Below, piece by piece: positions 24,579-33,238 of a DNA stretch of 64,000 nt (position 1 is the first letter of the stretch; every line of letters starts with the position of its first letter). The position numbers and the translations under genes were made by a program. The notes below the pieces were generated by a model. That model was given only the letters and a program-made list of their open reading frames with translations. It had not been told where the DNA came from and did not search any database. The stretch comes from Pseudomonadota bacterium (GTDB lineage: Archaea; Thermoplasmatota; SW-10-69-26; JACQPN01; JAJPHT01): assembly GCA_021325135.1 (NCBI GenBank), contig JAJPHT010000020.1, positions 87,377 through 151,376 on the forward strand. Reading direction: 5' to 3'.

Positions 24579-27512
24579 GTGACGAGCGAGACGCGCGCCG
24601 ACGTGGCCGCCATCGAGGAGAAGTGGCAGAGGCGCTGGGCGGAGTCGCATGCCCACGAGCCGCACCCGCAGCCGGGCCGGCCGAAGTTCTTCGCCACCTA
24701 CCCGTACTCGTACATGAACGCCTTCGCCCACGTAGGGCACGCGTTCACCATGCTGCGCAGCGACCTCCTGGTGCGCTATCACCGCATGCTGGGGCACAAC
24801 GTCCTCTTCCCCTTCGCGTTCCACGTCACGGGCACGCCCATCGTGGCGGCCGCCAACCGCGTGCGCGAAGGGGACGCCCAGCAGATCAAGATCCTCCAGG
24901 ACCAGGGCATCCCCGCCTCCGACGTGCCGAGGTTCGCGGACCCGGTCCACTGGGTGCGCTACTTCCCGCCCAAGTGGCGCGAGGACGTCACGCGCCTGGG
25001 GGCGCACGTCGACTGGCGCCGCGAGTTCATCACCACCGACCTCAACCCGCACTACGACGCGTTCATCCAGTGGCAGTTCCGCAAGCTGGGCGAGAAGCGG
25101 CGCGTCGCCAAGGGGCGCCACGCCGTCATCTGGTGCCCCAAGGACAACGCGGTGGTGGCGGACCACGACCGCTACAGCGGCGAGGGCGAGACGCCCCAGG
25201 AGTGGACGCTCTACAAGATGCCCCTGGAGGCGCCCGAGGCGCTGGGCCTCCACGGCAAGGTCCACCTCGTCGCGGCGACCCTGCGCCCCGACACCGCGTT
25301 CGGGCAGACCAACGTCTGGGTCGACCCCGCGCATCGCTATCACGTCATGGAGAAGGGCGCGGAGCGCTGGATCGTCAACGCCACGAGCGCGCGCGACCTG
25401 CCCTTCCAGTTCGACGACCTGCGCGACACCGGCGCCACGGTCGAAGGGGCGAAGCTCCTGGGCCACCGCGTCCAGGCTCCCGGCACCGGCGCGTCCATCC
25501 CCGTCCTTCCCGCCGCGTTCATCCGCCACGAGAAGGGCACGGGCATCGTCACGAGCGTCCCCAGCGACTCGCCCCAGGACCTCCTCTCGCTGCGCGCCGC
25601 GCAGGCCGAGGAGGGGGCCATCGGCGCGATCGCGCGTGACATCACTCCCATCCCCGTCATCGAGACCGCGAAGTACGGCGCGGAGAGCGCCGCCAGGGCC
25701 GTCGAGGAGACCGGCGCCCGCGACCACAAGGACGCCGCCAAGATCGCCGAGGCCACCGAGAAGGCGTACCAGGCGGGCTTCTACGAGGGCGTCATGCTGC
25801 CCAACGCCAAGGCGTTCGCCGGCATGAAGGTCAGCGACGCCAAGGAGAAGATCAAGGCGTGGCTCGTCTCGCGCCACGAGGCCGTCGTGGGCTACTGGCC
25901 CTCCGCGCCCGTCGTCTGCCGCTGCCTCACGCCCAGCGTCGTGAAGATCGTCAGCGACCAGTGGTTCATCCAGTACGGCGACGACGCGTGGAAGAAGGAG
26001 GCGCACGACGCGCTGGACCGCATGGCGTTCTACCCGCCGCTTGCGCGCAAGCAGTTCGAGCACGTCGTCGACTGGCTGCGCGGCTGGGCCTGCACGCGCG
26101 AGCACGGCCTGGGCTCGCACCTGCCCCAGGACCCGCGCTGGCTCATCGAGTCGCTCTCCGACAGCACCATCTACATGGCGTACTACACCGTCGCGCACCT
26201 GCTGGAGAAGCAGAGCCCCAGCGGCGGCCCCGCGCGCTACGGCGTCGACGCCAAGGACCTCTCCGACGCGTTCTTCGACCACGTCCTCCTGGGCAAGGGC
26301 TCCGCGAAGGACGCGGCCAGGGGCACCGTCACGGTGGACCTGGTGGAGAAGGCGCGGGCGGAGTTCGCCTACTGGTATCCGCTGGACTTCCGCAACTCGG
26401 GCAAGGACCTGGTGCAGAACCACCTCACGTTCATGGTGTTCAACCACGCCGCCATCTGGGACGACCCCAAGTGGTGGCCGCGCTCCATCGGCGTCAACGG
26501 CTGGGTCATGGTGGACGGCGAGAAGATGAGCAAGAGCCGCGGCAACTTCATCACGCTGCGGCAGGCCCTCGACCAGTACGGCGCCAGCGCCACGCGCTTC
26601 GCCCTGGCCTTCGCGGGCGAGGGCGTGGACGACGCCAACTTCGACCGAGACGTCGCCGCGCAGAGCGGCCGCAAGCTGCGCGCGTGGGTGGAGCTCGCCA
26701 CCGGCCCGCAGGAGACGCGCGACGGGCCCCTCACCACCGTGGACCGATGGCTCCTGGGCGCCCTGGACCGCCTCGTCGCCGAGACGCGCCAGAACATGGA
26801 GGAGACGAACTTCCGCAGCGCCATCAAGACCGGCTTCCACGACGCGCAGCGCGAGTGGAGCTGGTACGTGCGCCGCGCCGGAGGCACGCCCCACAAGCAG
26901 GTGTGGGACCGCTTCTGCCGCGTGCAGAACGCCATGCTCACCCCCTTCGTGCCCGCCATCGCCTGCGAGGTCCACGAGGCCCGCGGGTGGCCCGGCCACG
27001 CGCTGGACGTGGAGTACCCCGCGCCCGCCGGGTCTGCGGACCCCGCGCTGGAGGAGAGCGAGCGGTTCGTGCGCGACCTCCTGGATGACGTGCGCAACAT
27101 CCTCAAGGTCACGAAGATCGCGCCCAAGCGCATGGCGCTCACCACCGCGCCGTCGTGGAAGCGCAGGTTCCACGAGATCGCCCTCGACCTCGCGCGGCGC
27201 AAGGAGCTGACCGTGCCCGCGCTCATGAAGGCCAGCATGGCGGACCCCGACGTGCGCGCCAAGGGCTCCAAGGACGCGCCCAAGCTCGCCGCCGACGCCG
27301 TGAAGGCCCTGGCCAACCTGGGCGAGGCTGAGCTTGCCGCGCGCTCCCTCGCGCTGGACGAGACGGCCATCCTGCGCGAGAGCGTGCCCTTCCTCCAGGC
27401 GGAGTTCGGCTGCGAGGTGCTCGTCCAGAGCGCGGACGCTCCCGACTTGCAGGACCTCGGCGGCAAGGCGCGCTTCGCCAATGTGCGCAAGCCCGCCGTC
27501 TTCATGGAGTAG
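24579..27512 (+). CDS. leuS: Leucyl-tRNA synthetase, archaeal type
   Basis: Encodes 977 aa and attaches leucine to tRNA-Leu. It is of the archaeal/eukaryotic form: YPYSYMNAFAHVGHAF holds the HIGH equivalent (HVGH, about residue 50), the CP1 editing domain follows the first part of the Rossmann fold, and the KMSKS motif is GEKMSKSRGN (about 646). Editing residues are suggested by LVAATLRPDTAFGQTNVWV and KGTGIVTSVPSDSPQD. The C-terminal domain includes a helical extension. The GTG start is decided by the TATA box. The product ends 20 bases before a large inverted repeat. Confidence 0.97.
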   Translation: MTSETRADVAAIEEKWQRRWAESHAHEPHPQPGRPKFFATYPYSYMNAFAHVGHAFTMLRSDLLVRYHRMLGHNVLFPFAFHVTGTPIVAAANRVREGDAQQIKILQDQGIPASDVPRFADPVHWVRYFPPKWREDVTRLGAHVDWRREFITTDLNPHYDAFIQWQFRKLGEKRRVAKGRHAVIWCPKDNAVVADHDRYSGEGETPQEWTLYKMPLEAPEALGLHGKVHLVAATLRPDTAFGQTNVWVDPAHRYHVMEKGAERWIVNATSARDLPFQFDDLRDTGATVEGAKLLGHRVQAPGTGASIPVLPAAFIRHEKGTGIVTSVPSDSPQDLLSLRAAQAEEGAIGAIARDITPIPVIETAKYGAESAARAVEETGARDHKDAAKIAEATEKAYQAGFYEGVMLPNAKAFAGMKVSDAKEKIKAWLVSRHEAVVGYWPSAPVVCRCLTPSVVKIVSDQWFIQYGDDAWKKEAHDALDRMAFYPPLARKQFEHVVDWLRGWACTREHGLGSHLPQDPRWLIESLSDSTIYMAYYTVAHLLEKQSPSGGPARYGVDAKDLSDAFFDHVLLGKGSAKDAARGTVTVDLVEKARAEFAYWYPLDFRNSGKDLVQNHLTFMVFNHAAIWDDPKWWPRSIGVNGWVMVDGEKMSKSRGNFITLRQALDQYGASATRFALAFAGEGVDDANFDRDVAAQSGRKLRAWVELATGPQETRDGPLTTVDRWLLGALDRLVAETRQNMEETNFRSAIKTGFHDAQREWSWYVRRAGGTPHKQVWDRFCRVQNAMLTPFVPAIACEVHEARGWPGHALDVEYPAPAGSADPALEESERFVRDLLDDVRNILKVTKIAPKRMALTTAPSWKRRFHEIALDLARRKELTVPALMKASMADPDVRAKGSKDAPKLAADAVKALANLGEAELAARSLALDETAILRESVPFLQAEFGCEVLVQSADAPDLQDLGGKARFANVRKPAVFME

Positions 27513-27531
27513 GGGCTGGTCCTCGGGTCAG

Positions 27532-27634
27532 GGGTCCAAAGAACGCGATGAGCGCCACGAGCGCGAAGGACGCGACGACGAAAGACGCCATCGCAACCTT
27601 GGCGCTCTTCGCGCTCGTCGCGTTCTTTGGACCC
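27532..27634. repeat. Large inverted repeat downstream of leuS
   Basis: Left arm 27532-27569 and right arm 27597-27634 are complementary at 34 of 38 positions, with a 27-base loop. The ends are the perfect sequence GGGTCCAAAGAACGCGA and its complement. It lies 20 bases after the leuS stop, so it could act as a strong RNA hairpin or be a remnant of a mobile or repetitive element. The remaining gap to 27771 shows nothing else except a Shine-Dalgarno. Confidence 0.85.
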
Positions 27635-27771
27635 GAACCCAGAAGGAGGCAACACCTCGGCTGCCTGCCTTGAAGAGGGGCAAGGCCTGGAAGCTTCCAC
27701 TCCGTTCAACGAATGCGCCAACAAGGACGACCTGGAAGGCGGCGTTGGGGCGGCATCCGGAGGCAACCACC

Positions 27772-28743
27772 ATGCGAACGCTCGCGGCACTCCTCTCCCT
27801 CGCGGCCCTGCTCGCCGCGGGATGCATCTCGCCCGACCAGGCCCCGACCAACGGCAGCGCGACGCCCGCGGCGCCCACCCCCGCGGACCGCATCGACGGC
27901 ATGACCGCGGAAGCCCAGAAGACCGACAAGGCCGTCGACTGCAGCAACGGCGGCACGGAGGTCCCGCCGAGGTACTGCGCCGAGCGGAACCTCACCGTCA
28001 CGGGGCGCATCGGCGTCGCCTCGCTGCCCGTCTCCCTCACCGGGACCAACGGCGGCATCACCGTGCGCGCCGGCGAGGGCGACGCGTGGAGCTTCCACGC
28101 GGTGGTGCGCGTCTCGGCGCCCACGCAGGACATGGCCAACCAGGCGCTGGACACCGCGTGGACGTGGAGCCACGAGTCGGACGGCAGGCACGCCTTCCGC
28201 GCCGGGCCCGCGCAGGCCCCCGTCGCCACGCCCGCGCCCCTCCCGGTGGGCGCGCCGGTGGGCGCCGCGCAGGTGGTCAGCACGCGCTACGAGCTGGTCC
28301 TCCCCGCGTGGGTCGTCCTCGACTCCGTGAGCGCGCAGGGCGACAACGGCGGCGTCCTCGTCACCGGCTTCCGCGCCGGCAAGGCCGACCTCTCCACCAC
28401 CAACGGGGGCGTCTCCTTCCTGGGCTCCGCCGAGGCCGTCTCCCTGAGCACCACCAACGGCGGCGCGACGCTGGACCTTACGCCCACCGCCACGGGCTCC
28501 GTGAGCGTCACGACCACCAACGGCGGCGTCACCGCCACGATCCACCGCGCGTTGGGGCTCGGCGTCGACCTCGACGCCAAGAGCACCAACGGCGCGGTCA
28601 CGCTCAACCTCTCGGGCGGCCAGCTGACGACCAACGAGCGCGCGCACAAGCACTTCCGCAGCGACGGCTTCGACGGCGCCGCCATCCAGACCACGATGAC
28701 GCTGGGCACGACCAACGGCGGCATCGTCGCCACGGACGGCTGA
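27772..28743 (+). CDS. Lipoprotein with TTNGG beta repeats (DUF4097-like)
   Basis: Encodes 323 aa. A lipoprotein signal ends in LLAAGC. After a linker, the protein carries at least six repeats with the core Asn-Gly-Gly, such as TTNGGV, TTNGGA and DNGGV, spaced about 20 residues apart in strands. This is the pattern of DUF4097-type beta-helical surface domains. It probably sits on the outer face of the membrane. The ATG is preceded by GGAGG at eight bases. Role unknown; such proteins are often linked to envelope stress or adhesion. Confidence 0.8.
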   Translation: MRTLAALLSLAALLAAGCISPDQAPTNGSATPAAPTPADRIDGMTAEAQKTDKAVDCSNGGTEVPPRYCAERNLTVTGRIGVASLPVSLTGTNGGITVRAGEGDAWSFHAVVRVSAPTQDMANQALDTAWTWSHESDGRHAFRAGPAQAPVATPAPLPVGAPVGAAQVVSTRYELVLPAWVVLDSVSAQGDNGGVLVTGFRAGKADLSTTNGGVSFLGSAEAVSLSTTNGGATLDLTPTATGSVSVTTTNGGVTATIHRALGLGVDLDAKSTNGAVTLNLSGGQLTTNERAHKHFRSDGFDGAAIQTTMTLGTTNGGIVATDG

Positions 28744-28745
28744 GG

Positions 28746-28922
28746 TCAGAGGAAGCGCCGCTGCCGCATCCGCTCGCGCAGGTACGCGCGCAACGCCTCC
28801 GCGTCGTGGGCCCACGGCGCGCGCCCCTCCCGCGCCAGCGCGGCGCTGAGCGCGTCCAGGAGCGCGTGCGCCTCGCGGCGGTCCACGTCGAAGCGGATCC
28901 TCTCGGGCGCGCGCATCGCCAT
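28746..28922 (-). CDS. Small conserved-looking helical protein (58 aa)
   Basis: A 58-aa frame with RIRFDVDRREAHALLDALSA followed by a helix of alternating Ala, Leu and Arg and a basic tail. The composition differs from a typical antisense shadow, and the gene fills the gap between the lipoprotein and the FMN reductase. It begins ATGGCGATG, so either ATG may be used. No function known. Confidence 0.5.
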   Translation of the reverse strand: MAMRAPERIRFDVDRREAHALLDALSAALAREGRAPWAHDAEALRAYLRERMRQRRFL

Positions 28923-29012
28923 GACCACCGGCGGCCCGCCCTCTTCCCCGTTCGCCCCGCCAGCGAGGACGGGGCTAGAACCCACAAGCGCGCGCACGCC
29001 CGGGACGAGGCC

Positions 29013-29594
29013 ATGCCCGTCCGCGTCCTGGGCCTGGGCGGAAGCCTCGCCAGGCCAAGCGCCAGCCTCGCCGCCCTCCGCGTCGCCCTGGAAGGCGCCC
29101 AAGCGGCGGGCGCGCAGGTCGAGCTCCTCGACGTGCGCGAGCTCGACCTGCCCCTCTACTCGCCCGACCTGGAGACGCCGCCCCGCGACGCGCAGCGCCT
29201 CGCCGACGCGACCTTCCGCGCGCAGGGCCTCCTCTGGTCGAGCCCCCTCTACCACGGCACCATCAGCGGGTCCTTCAAGAACGCCCTCGACTGGCTGGAA
29301 TTGCTATCGACGCGCGACCCGCCCTACCTCGCCGAGAAGGTCGTGGGGCTCATCAGCACCGCGGGCGGCGTGCAGGGCCTCCAGGCGGTGAACACCATGG
29401 AGTTCGTCGTCCGCGCGCTGCGCGGCTGGGCCGTCCCCATGGTCATCCCCATCGCGCGCGCCGCCGACGCGTTCGACGCCGAAGGCCAGCCCACCGACCC
29501 GCGCATCGAGACGCAGCTCCACATGCTGGGCCGGGAGGTCGTCCACGGCGCGCGCCACTTCGCCGCCGCCGAGGCGCACCAGGCGCCCGCCTGA
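29013..29594 (+). CDS. NAD(P)H-dependent FMN reductase
   Basis: Encodes 193 aa with a flavodoxin-like fold of the NADPH-dependent FMN reductase family. LGLGGSLARPSASLAAL forms the FMN phosphate loop, LLWSSPLYHGTISGSFKNALDWL is the classic flavin-binding signature (P-x-Y-x4-S-x2-KN-x-LD), and GLISTAGGVQGLQAVNTM completes the site. It would reduce FMN, quinones or azo compounds, or supply flavin. The ATG at 29013 opens directly into the first strand. Stop is two bases before the end of the convergent tRNA-Val. Confidence 0.9.
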   Translation: MPVRVLGLGGSLARPSASLAALRVALEGAQAAGAQVELLDVRELDLPLYSPDLETPPRDAQRLADATFRAQGLLWSSPLYHGTISGSFKNALDWLELLSTRDPPYLAEKVVGLISTAGGVQGLQAVNTMEFVVRALRGWAVPMVIPIARAADAFDAEGQPTDPRIETQLHMLGREVVHGARHFAAAEAHQAPA

Positions 29595-29596
29595 GA

Positions 29597-29669
29597 TGGG
29601 CCCAGCAGGATTCGAACCTGCGGCATTCGCCTTGTAAGAGCGACGTCCTAACCCCTGAACGATGGGCCC
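29597..29669 (-). tRNA. tRNA-Val (TAC)
   Basis: The 73-nt minus-strand sequence folds into a full cloverleaf: 7-bp acceptor GGGCCCA/TGGGCCC, D-arm, an anticodon stem TCGCT/GGCGA with loop CTTACAA giving anticodon TAC, and a T-arm with GGTTCGAATCC. No CCA is encoded and there is no intron. It lies head-to-head with the tRNA-Gln gene, 150 bases apart. Confidence 0.95.
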
Positions 29670-29819
29670 GCGCCGCGCCATCGGAAGGGGTGCCACAAAA
29701 GACCTTCCCCGCGCGCGGCGCCGCCCGGGAACGCCGCCACCGGGGGCCGCAAACCCCATAAAGGGGAACCGCAATCGAGGCGCGCCCCCCGGGGTCATGC
29801 CCGGGAGAAGCACCACAAC

Positions 29820-29892
29820 AGCCCCGTGGTCTAGTGGCCAATGATTCGGGACTCTGGATCCTGCGACCGCGGTTCGAATCCGTGCGGGGCTA
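29820..29892 (+). tRNA. tRNA-Gln (CTG)
   Basis: The 73-nt sequence has acceptor arms AGCCCCG/CGGGGCT, a D-arm with GTGG...CCAA, an anticodon stem CGGGA/TCCTG with loop CTCTGGA giving anticodon CTG, and a T-arm with GGTTCGAATCC. No CCA is encoded and no intron is seen. The 150 bases upstream contain CATAAAGG (about 29756-29763) but no other clear gene. Confidence 0.95.
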
Positions 29893-29905
29893 TTCACAAC
29901 AGCGG

Positions 29906-30265
29906 CTACCAGATCGGGTTGCCGCAGGCTTCGCACTCGCCGCAGAGCCATTCTCCGTGGAGCGGGTCGATCTCGACGCCGATGTAAGCCCAGCCGTCGT
30001 GGCAGACGGGGCCGCACTCCGCGTAGCCCAGGCAGACGGGGACGGTGGGGTTGGGCGGCTGGCAGAGGGTGGTGATGCGGCAGGGGTCCTGCACGCAGAC
30101 GGGCGCGGGGGCGCTGGGCGTGCCGGCGCAGACGAGGCCGGGGCACGTCGATTGGGTCTGGTCCGTGCATGCGAGCTGCGGGATGGCGTCCGCGGCGGGG
30201 GCGAGGATGCCGATGGCGCTGCCGGTGACGGCGAGGACGAGGATGGCCGTGATGCTGAGCTTCAT
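29906..30265 (-). CDS. Secreted Cys-rich small protein
   Basis: Encodes 119 aa with a clear signal peptide (residues 1-27) and about 14 Cys in the mature 90 residues, in clusters such as CPGLVC, CHDGW and CGECEACG. This is consistent with a disulfide-knotted or metal-binding exported protein. GGAG lies eight bases before the ATG. It is convergent with the tRNA-Gln gene. No family is recognised. Confidence 0.75.
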   Translation of the reverse strand: MKLSITAILVLAVTGSAIGILAPAADAIPQLACTDQTQSTCPGLVCAGTPSAPAPVCVQDPCRITTLCQPPNPTVPVCLGYAECGPVCHDGWAYIGVEIDPLHGEWLCGECEACGNPIW

Positions 30266-30349
30266 GGTGGGGACTCCTGCGCCCCGGCGAGCGCCGCGCG
30301 GCGTCATAGCCTCTTCCGCGCGGCGCGGGCTGCAGCCGTTCGGCTGCGA

Positions 30350-30730
30350 TCAGGTGGTCGCGGCCGGCTCCTTCTGCGTGGACGGGTCCGTGATCCACAT
30401 GGCGTAGGCGTTGGCGCCGCACGCGACGAAGGCGAGGACCGCGCTGGTGGCGCGGTAGGCTGGCGTCGCGTCGGCGAGGAGCGCGAAGCCCACGATCCAC
30501 GCGGCGGCGGCAAATCCCGCGAGCCACGGCCACGAGGCCTGCCGCGCGAGGGCCCGCGGCGCCTGGCGCGCTCCGAGGGCGCCCAGGGCCACGAGGGCGC
30601 CGCCGGTGAGGAAGGCGTTCAGGGCCGCCGCGTCGCCCACGTGGGACGTCAGCGGGAGGACGGGCACGACGAGGCCCGTTCCCATGCTGATCCCTGCGGC
30701 GGCTTCGATCCGGGCTCGTCGCGAGGGCAT
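30350..30730 (-). CDS. Small four-helix membrane protein (SPW-repeat-like)
   Basis: Encodes 126 aa with four hydrophobic helices and short loops. The third helix begins WPWLAG and reads WIVGFALL, reminiscent of SPW-repeat membrane proteins. An alternative ATG at 30688 would drop 14 polar residues. It stands downstream of the histidine-kinase gene on the same strand, 74 bases apart, so the two may share a transcript. Role unknown. Confidence 0.6.
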   Translation of the reverse strand: MPSRRARIEAAAGISMGTGLVVPVLPLTSHVGDAAALNAFLTGGALVALGALGARQAPRALARQASWPWLAGFAAAAWIVGFALLADATPAYRATSAVLAFVACGANAYAMWITDPSTQKEPAATT

Positions 30731-30804
30731 CCGGTCGTCCGTCCTCCGTTCTCAGAGGGTGTGGTCGCTTCCTCCTCTTATCCTCTCCGCCGCTCCCGGG
30801 GGCG

Positions 30805-32109
30805 TCACCCCTCGCGTTGCGGCAGCGCGAGCGTGAACGCGGCGCCCTTGCCGCGCCCTTCGCTCTCCACCCAGACGCGGCCGCCGTGCGCCTCGGCGAG
30901 GCCGCGGGAGATGTAGAGGCCCAGCCCGGAGCCGCGCTCCTTGACCTCGCCGCGCTCGTGGACCTGCGTGAACGGGTGGAAGAGGCGGCCCATCTCGTCC
31001 GGCGTGAGGCCGCGTCCGGTGTCGCGCACGCGCAGGCGCGCCTCGCCCTCCTCGGCGCAGCCCTCCAGCGTGACGGTGCCTCCGGAGGGCGTGAACTTCA
31101 GCGCGTTGGTGAGGAGGTTGTAGAGGACCTGCGTCACGCGCTCGGGGTCCGCCTGGACGGGCAGGCCCGCGTCGAGGCGCGCAAGGAGGGTGAGCCCGCG
31201 CGCCTCGGCGTCGGCGCGGAAGGCGTCCACCGCGGACTGGGCCAGCGCGCGCAGGTCCACGGGCTGCGGGTCGCAGCGCAGGGCGCCCGCCTCCAGGCGC
31301 GCGAGGTCCTTGATGTCGGCGACCAAGCGCTCCATCTGGGCGAGGTTGCGGCGCAGGAGGACCACGCGCTCGGGGGGCACGGCGCGGTCCGCGGGGATGA
31401 GGCTCATCTGGAGCTTCAGCGGCGTGAGCGGCGTCGCGAGGTCGTGCGCCAGGGTGTTGAGCATCTGCACGCGCAGGGCCTCCTGCTCGCGCAGGCGCGC
31501 CGCCATGCGCTCCAGCTCCTCCAGGTCGCGCTCGCGCAGGAGGGCCGAGTTCACGATGAGGCCCGAGGCGAGGAAGAGGAAGAAGGGGAGCGTGAGGGCG
31601 TTGCCCAGGCCGCCGGCCGCGGGGGCCAGGAGGACGGCCACGGCGCTCGCGCCTAGGACATTGACGCCCGCGATGAGCGCGGCGCCCCAGGAGCCCAGGA
31701 GCAGGCTCGCCATGAAGATGGGGAGGGCGAGGAAAAAGAGCGTCATGCCGCCGCCCGTGGAGGGGAGCGCGAGGAGCCACGCGCCCCAGATGGCGGCCGA
31801 GGTCACGAGGATCGCGAGGTAGGAGGCCACGACATAGCGACGGCTCAGGCTCACGGGGTAGAGGCCCACCAGGAGCGCGACCGTGCCCGTCATGATCCAC
31901 AACTGGGGGCCCAGGGGAGGGGGCGCGGCGCCCGGAAGAAGGACGGTGAGCGCGGCGGCGAGCGCGCCCAGGGGGATGAGGATGGTGAGAAAAAGAGCGG
32001 TGTAACGGGAGCGTCGCCGCGCCTCGGCCCCCTCGACGCTCCGGGCCGGCTCGATGAGCCGGTCCAGGCGCGCCCGCCAGGCGGGACGTCGAGCGAGGGG
32101 CGCCGACAT
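30805..32109 (-). CDS. Membrane sensor histidine kinase
   Basis: Encodes 434 aa. About six membrane helices (residues 36-190) form the sensor part with no separate extracellular domain. A short coiled coil (LRERDLEELERMAARL) leads to the HisKA domain with the phospho-acceptor His222 in AHDLATPLTP. The HATPase domain has N-box YNLLTNALKF (about 330), G1 VRDTGRGL and G2 GSGLGLYI. It should autophosphorylate and pass the phosphate to a response regulator. None is adjacent; a single-domain receiver is at 44940. The signal is unknown. Confidence 0.92.
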   Translation of the reverse strand: MSAPLARRPAWRARLDRLIEPARSVEGAEARRRSRYTALFLTILIPLGALAAALTVLLPGAAPPPLGPQLWIMTGTVALLVGLYPVSLSRRYVVASYLAILVTSAAIWGAWLLALPSTGGGMTLFFLALPIFMASLLLGSWGAALIAGVNVLGASAVAVLLAPAAGGLGNALTLPFFLFLASGLIVNSALLRERDLEELERMAARLREQEALRVQMLNTLAHDLATPLTPLKLQMSLIPADRAVPPERVVLLRRNLAQMERLVADIKDLARLEAGALRCDPQPVDLRALAQSAVDAFRADAEARGLTLLARLDAGLPVQADPERVTQVLYNLLTNALKFTPSGGTVTLEGCAEEGEARLRVRDTGRGLTPDEMGRLFHPFTQVHERGEVKERGSGLGLYISRGLAEAHGGRVWVESEGRGKGAAFTLALPQREG

Positions 32110-32175
32110 TCGGGCCGCTCTCTCGGCGCGGCGCTCTTCAAGGTGTCGTCGGGACCGTTTCCGGAGTCCGGAGAC

Positions 32176-32358
32176 CTACACCGTGCGGCCGGGGCCGGTG
32201 CGCCCGGTGACGAGGTGGTAGATGCCCAGGATGATGCCGACGACCACGAGGATCCAGCCGATGTACATCAGGGGGCCCGCCAGCACGCCGAAGAACGGCA
32301 GGATGCTGAGGATGAGGCCGATGACGAGCAGGGTGATGCCAAGTCCGAGCGTTTGCAT
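32176..32358 (-). CDS. Two-helix small membrane protein (60 aa)
   Basis: Encodes 60 aa: two hydrophobic helices (LGLGITLLVIGLILSIL and LMYIGWILVVVGIILGIYHL) joined by a short loop, with a basic tail. Such proteins occur widely as uncharacterised membrane peptides. It sits upstream of the histidine-kinase gene on the same strand, 66 bases away, and might be part of the same transcript. Function unknown. Confidence 0.7.
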   Translation of the reverse strand: MQTLGLGITLLVIGLILSILPFFGVLAGPLMYIGWILVVVGIILGIYHLVTGRTGPGRTV

Positions 32359-32491
32359 GCCCTTGGCTGCCCTCGCGGGGGGTTAGCTCGTTGTGGCCGG
32401 AAGCTCGGTGGAGGCCTCCTGGTGGGCGCCTGACCGAACGGGTGCGGCGCGAGCTTCACCCCGATCAGACGCCGTTCTCAGGCCTGAGACC

Positions 32492-32845
32492 ATGGTCGGC
32501 CCCTCCTCCCCCCTCCGATCCGAGCGCGTCTACGAAGCCCTCTCCGACGCCCACGCGCGCCGCGTCGTGGCCGCCTGCGTGCCGTGCGCGAAGTCCGTGA
32601 AGCAGATCAGCCAGGAGGCGGACCTGCCGCTCGCCACGGCCTACCGGCAGGTGGGCCGCCTGGTGGAGCGGGGGGTCCTCGTCGTGGAGCGGCGCGCGTT
32701 CACGCCGGAGGGGCGCATCTGCGACCTCTTCCGCTCGCGCATCCGCTCGGCGAGGATCGAGCTGGACGCCGCGGGCGAGCGCGTCGCGTGGGAGCCCAAC
32801 GAGGCGCTCGCGGGGCCGCCCGCGGGCTGGCCGGCCCTGGCGTGA
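32492..32845 (+). CDS. ArsR-like winged-helix regulator
   Basis: Encodes 117 aa with a winged helix: RVYEALSDAHARRVVAACV, KSVKQISQEADLPLATAYRQ, VGRLVERGVLVVERRAFTP. This is the ArsR/GntR-like pattern of archaeal one-domain repressors. CVPC in helix 1-2 might be a redox or metal site, as in ArsR proteins, but the full metal motif is absent. It is divergent from the two-helix membrane protein gene and convergent with the following gene. Confidence 0.8.
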   Translation: MVGPSSPLRSERVYEALSDAHARRVVAACVPCAKSVKQISQEADLPLATAYRQVGRLVERGVLVVERRAFTPEGRICDLFRSRIRSARIELDAAGERVAWEPNEALAGPPAGWPALA

Positions 32846-32853
32846 CCGCCGCG

Positions 32854-33171
32854 TCACGGCGCCGACAGCGGCGTGTTGGCCTTCGCCTGCGACATGGCGA
32901 CCGCGGCGGCGGAGAGCGCCCAGGTGGCGGCGCGCACCGTGCTCTCGAAGTCGGCGCCCGTCTCGGCCATGTGGCGCAGCGAGTCGGCGGCTTCGCGCGC
33001 CTGCTCGGCCGCGCGCGTGGCGACGTGGGTCTCGCGGCCCGGGCCGGAGTGGAGGAGGGCAAGGGCGCTGGCCTCGTCGGCGAGGATGCTGGCGATGCGC
33101 GCGAACTCCCCGGCGCGGGACGCGAGGCGCTTCGGGTCTGACGTGGTCGGGATGCGGACAGCCTCGGTCAT
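32854..33171 (-). CDS. Helical protein of unknown function (105 aa)
   Basis: Encodes 105 aa, almost entirely helical and rich in Ala, Glu and Arg: LASRAGEFARIASILADEAS, ATRAAEQAREAADSLRHMAE, TWALSAAAVAMSQ. It may form a coiled-coil or helical bundle. The ATG at 33171 is chosen as the first start giving this pattern; a longer frame upstream is polar and Arg-rich. It is convergent with the winged-helix gene (8-base gap). No family recognised. Confidence 0.6.
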   Translation of the reverse strand: MTEAVRIPTTSDPKRLASRAGEFARIASILADEASALALLHSGPGRETHVATRAAEQAREAADSLRHMAETGADFESTVRAATWALSAAAVAMSQAKANTPLSAP

Positions 33172-33238
33172 GGGGACCGGGCGGCGGCGTTCGCGGGGGC
33201 GTGGATGGTCCTTCCGGGGCAAACCTCGAAGGGTTGTG

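Noticed and set aside
24243..27173. A 976-codon open frame opposite leuS.
   Set aside because: Its sequence is compositionally biased and mirrors the codon pattern of leuS on the other strand.
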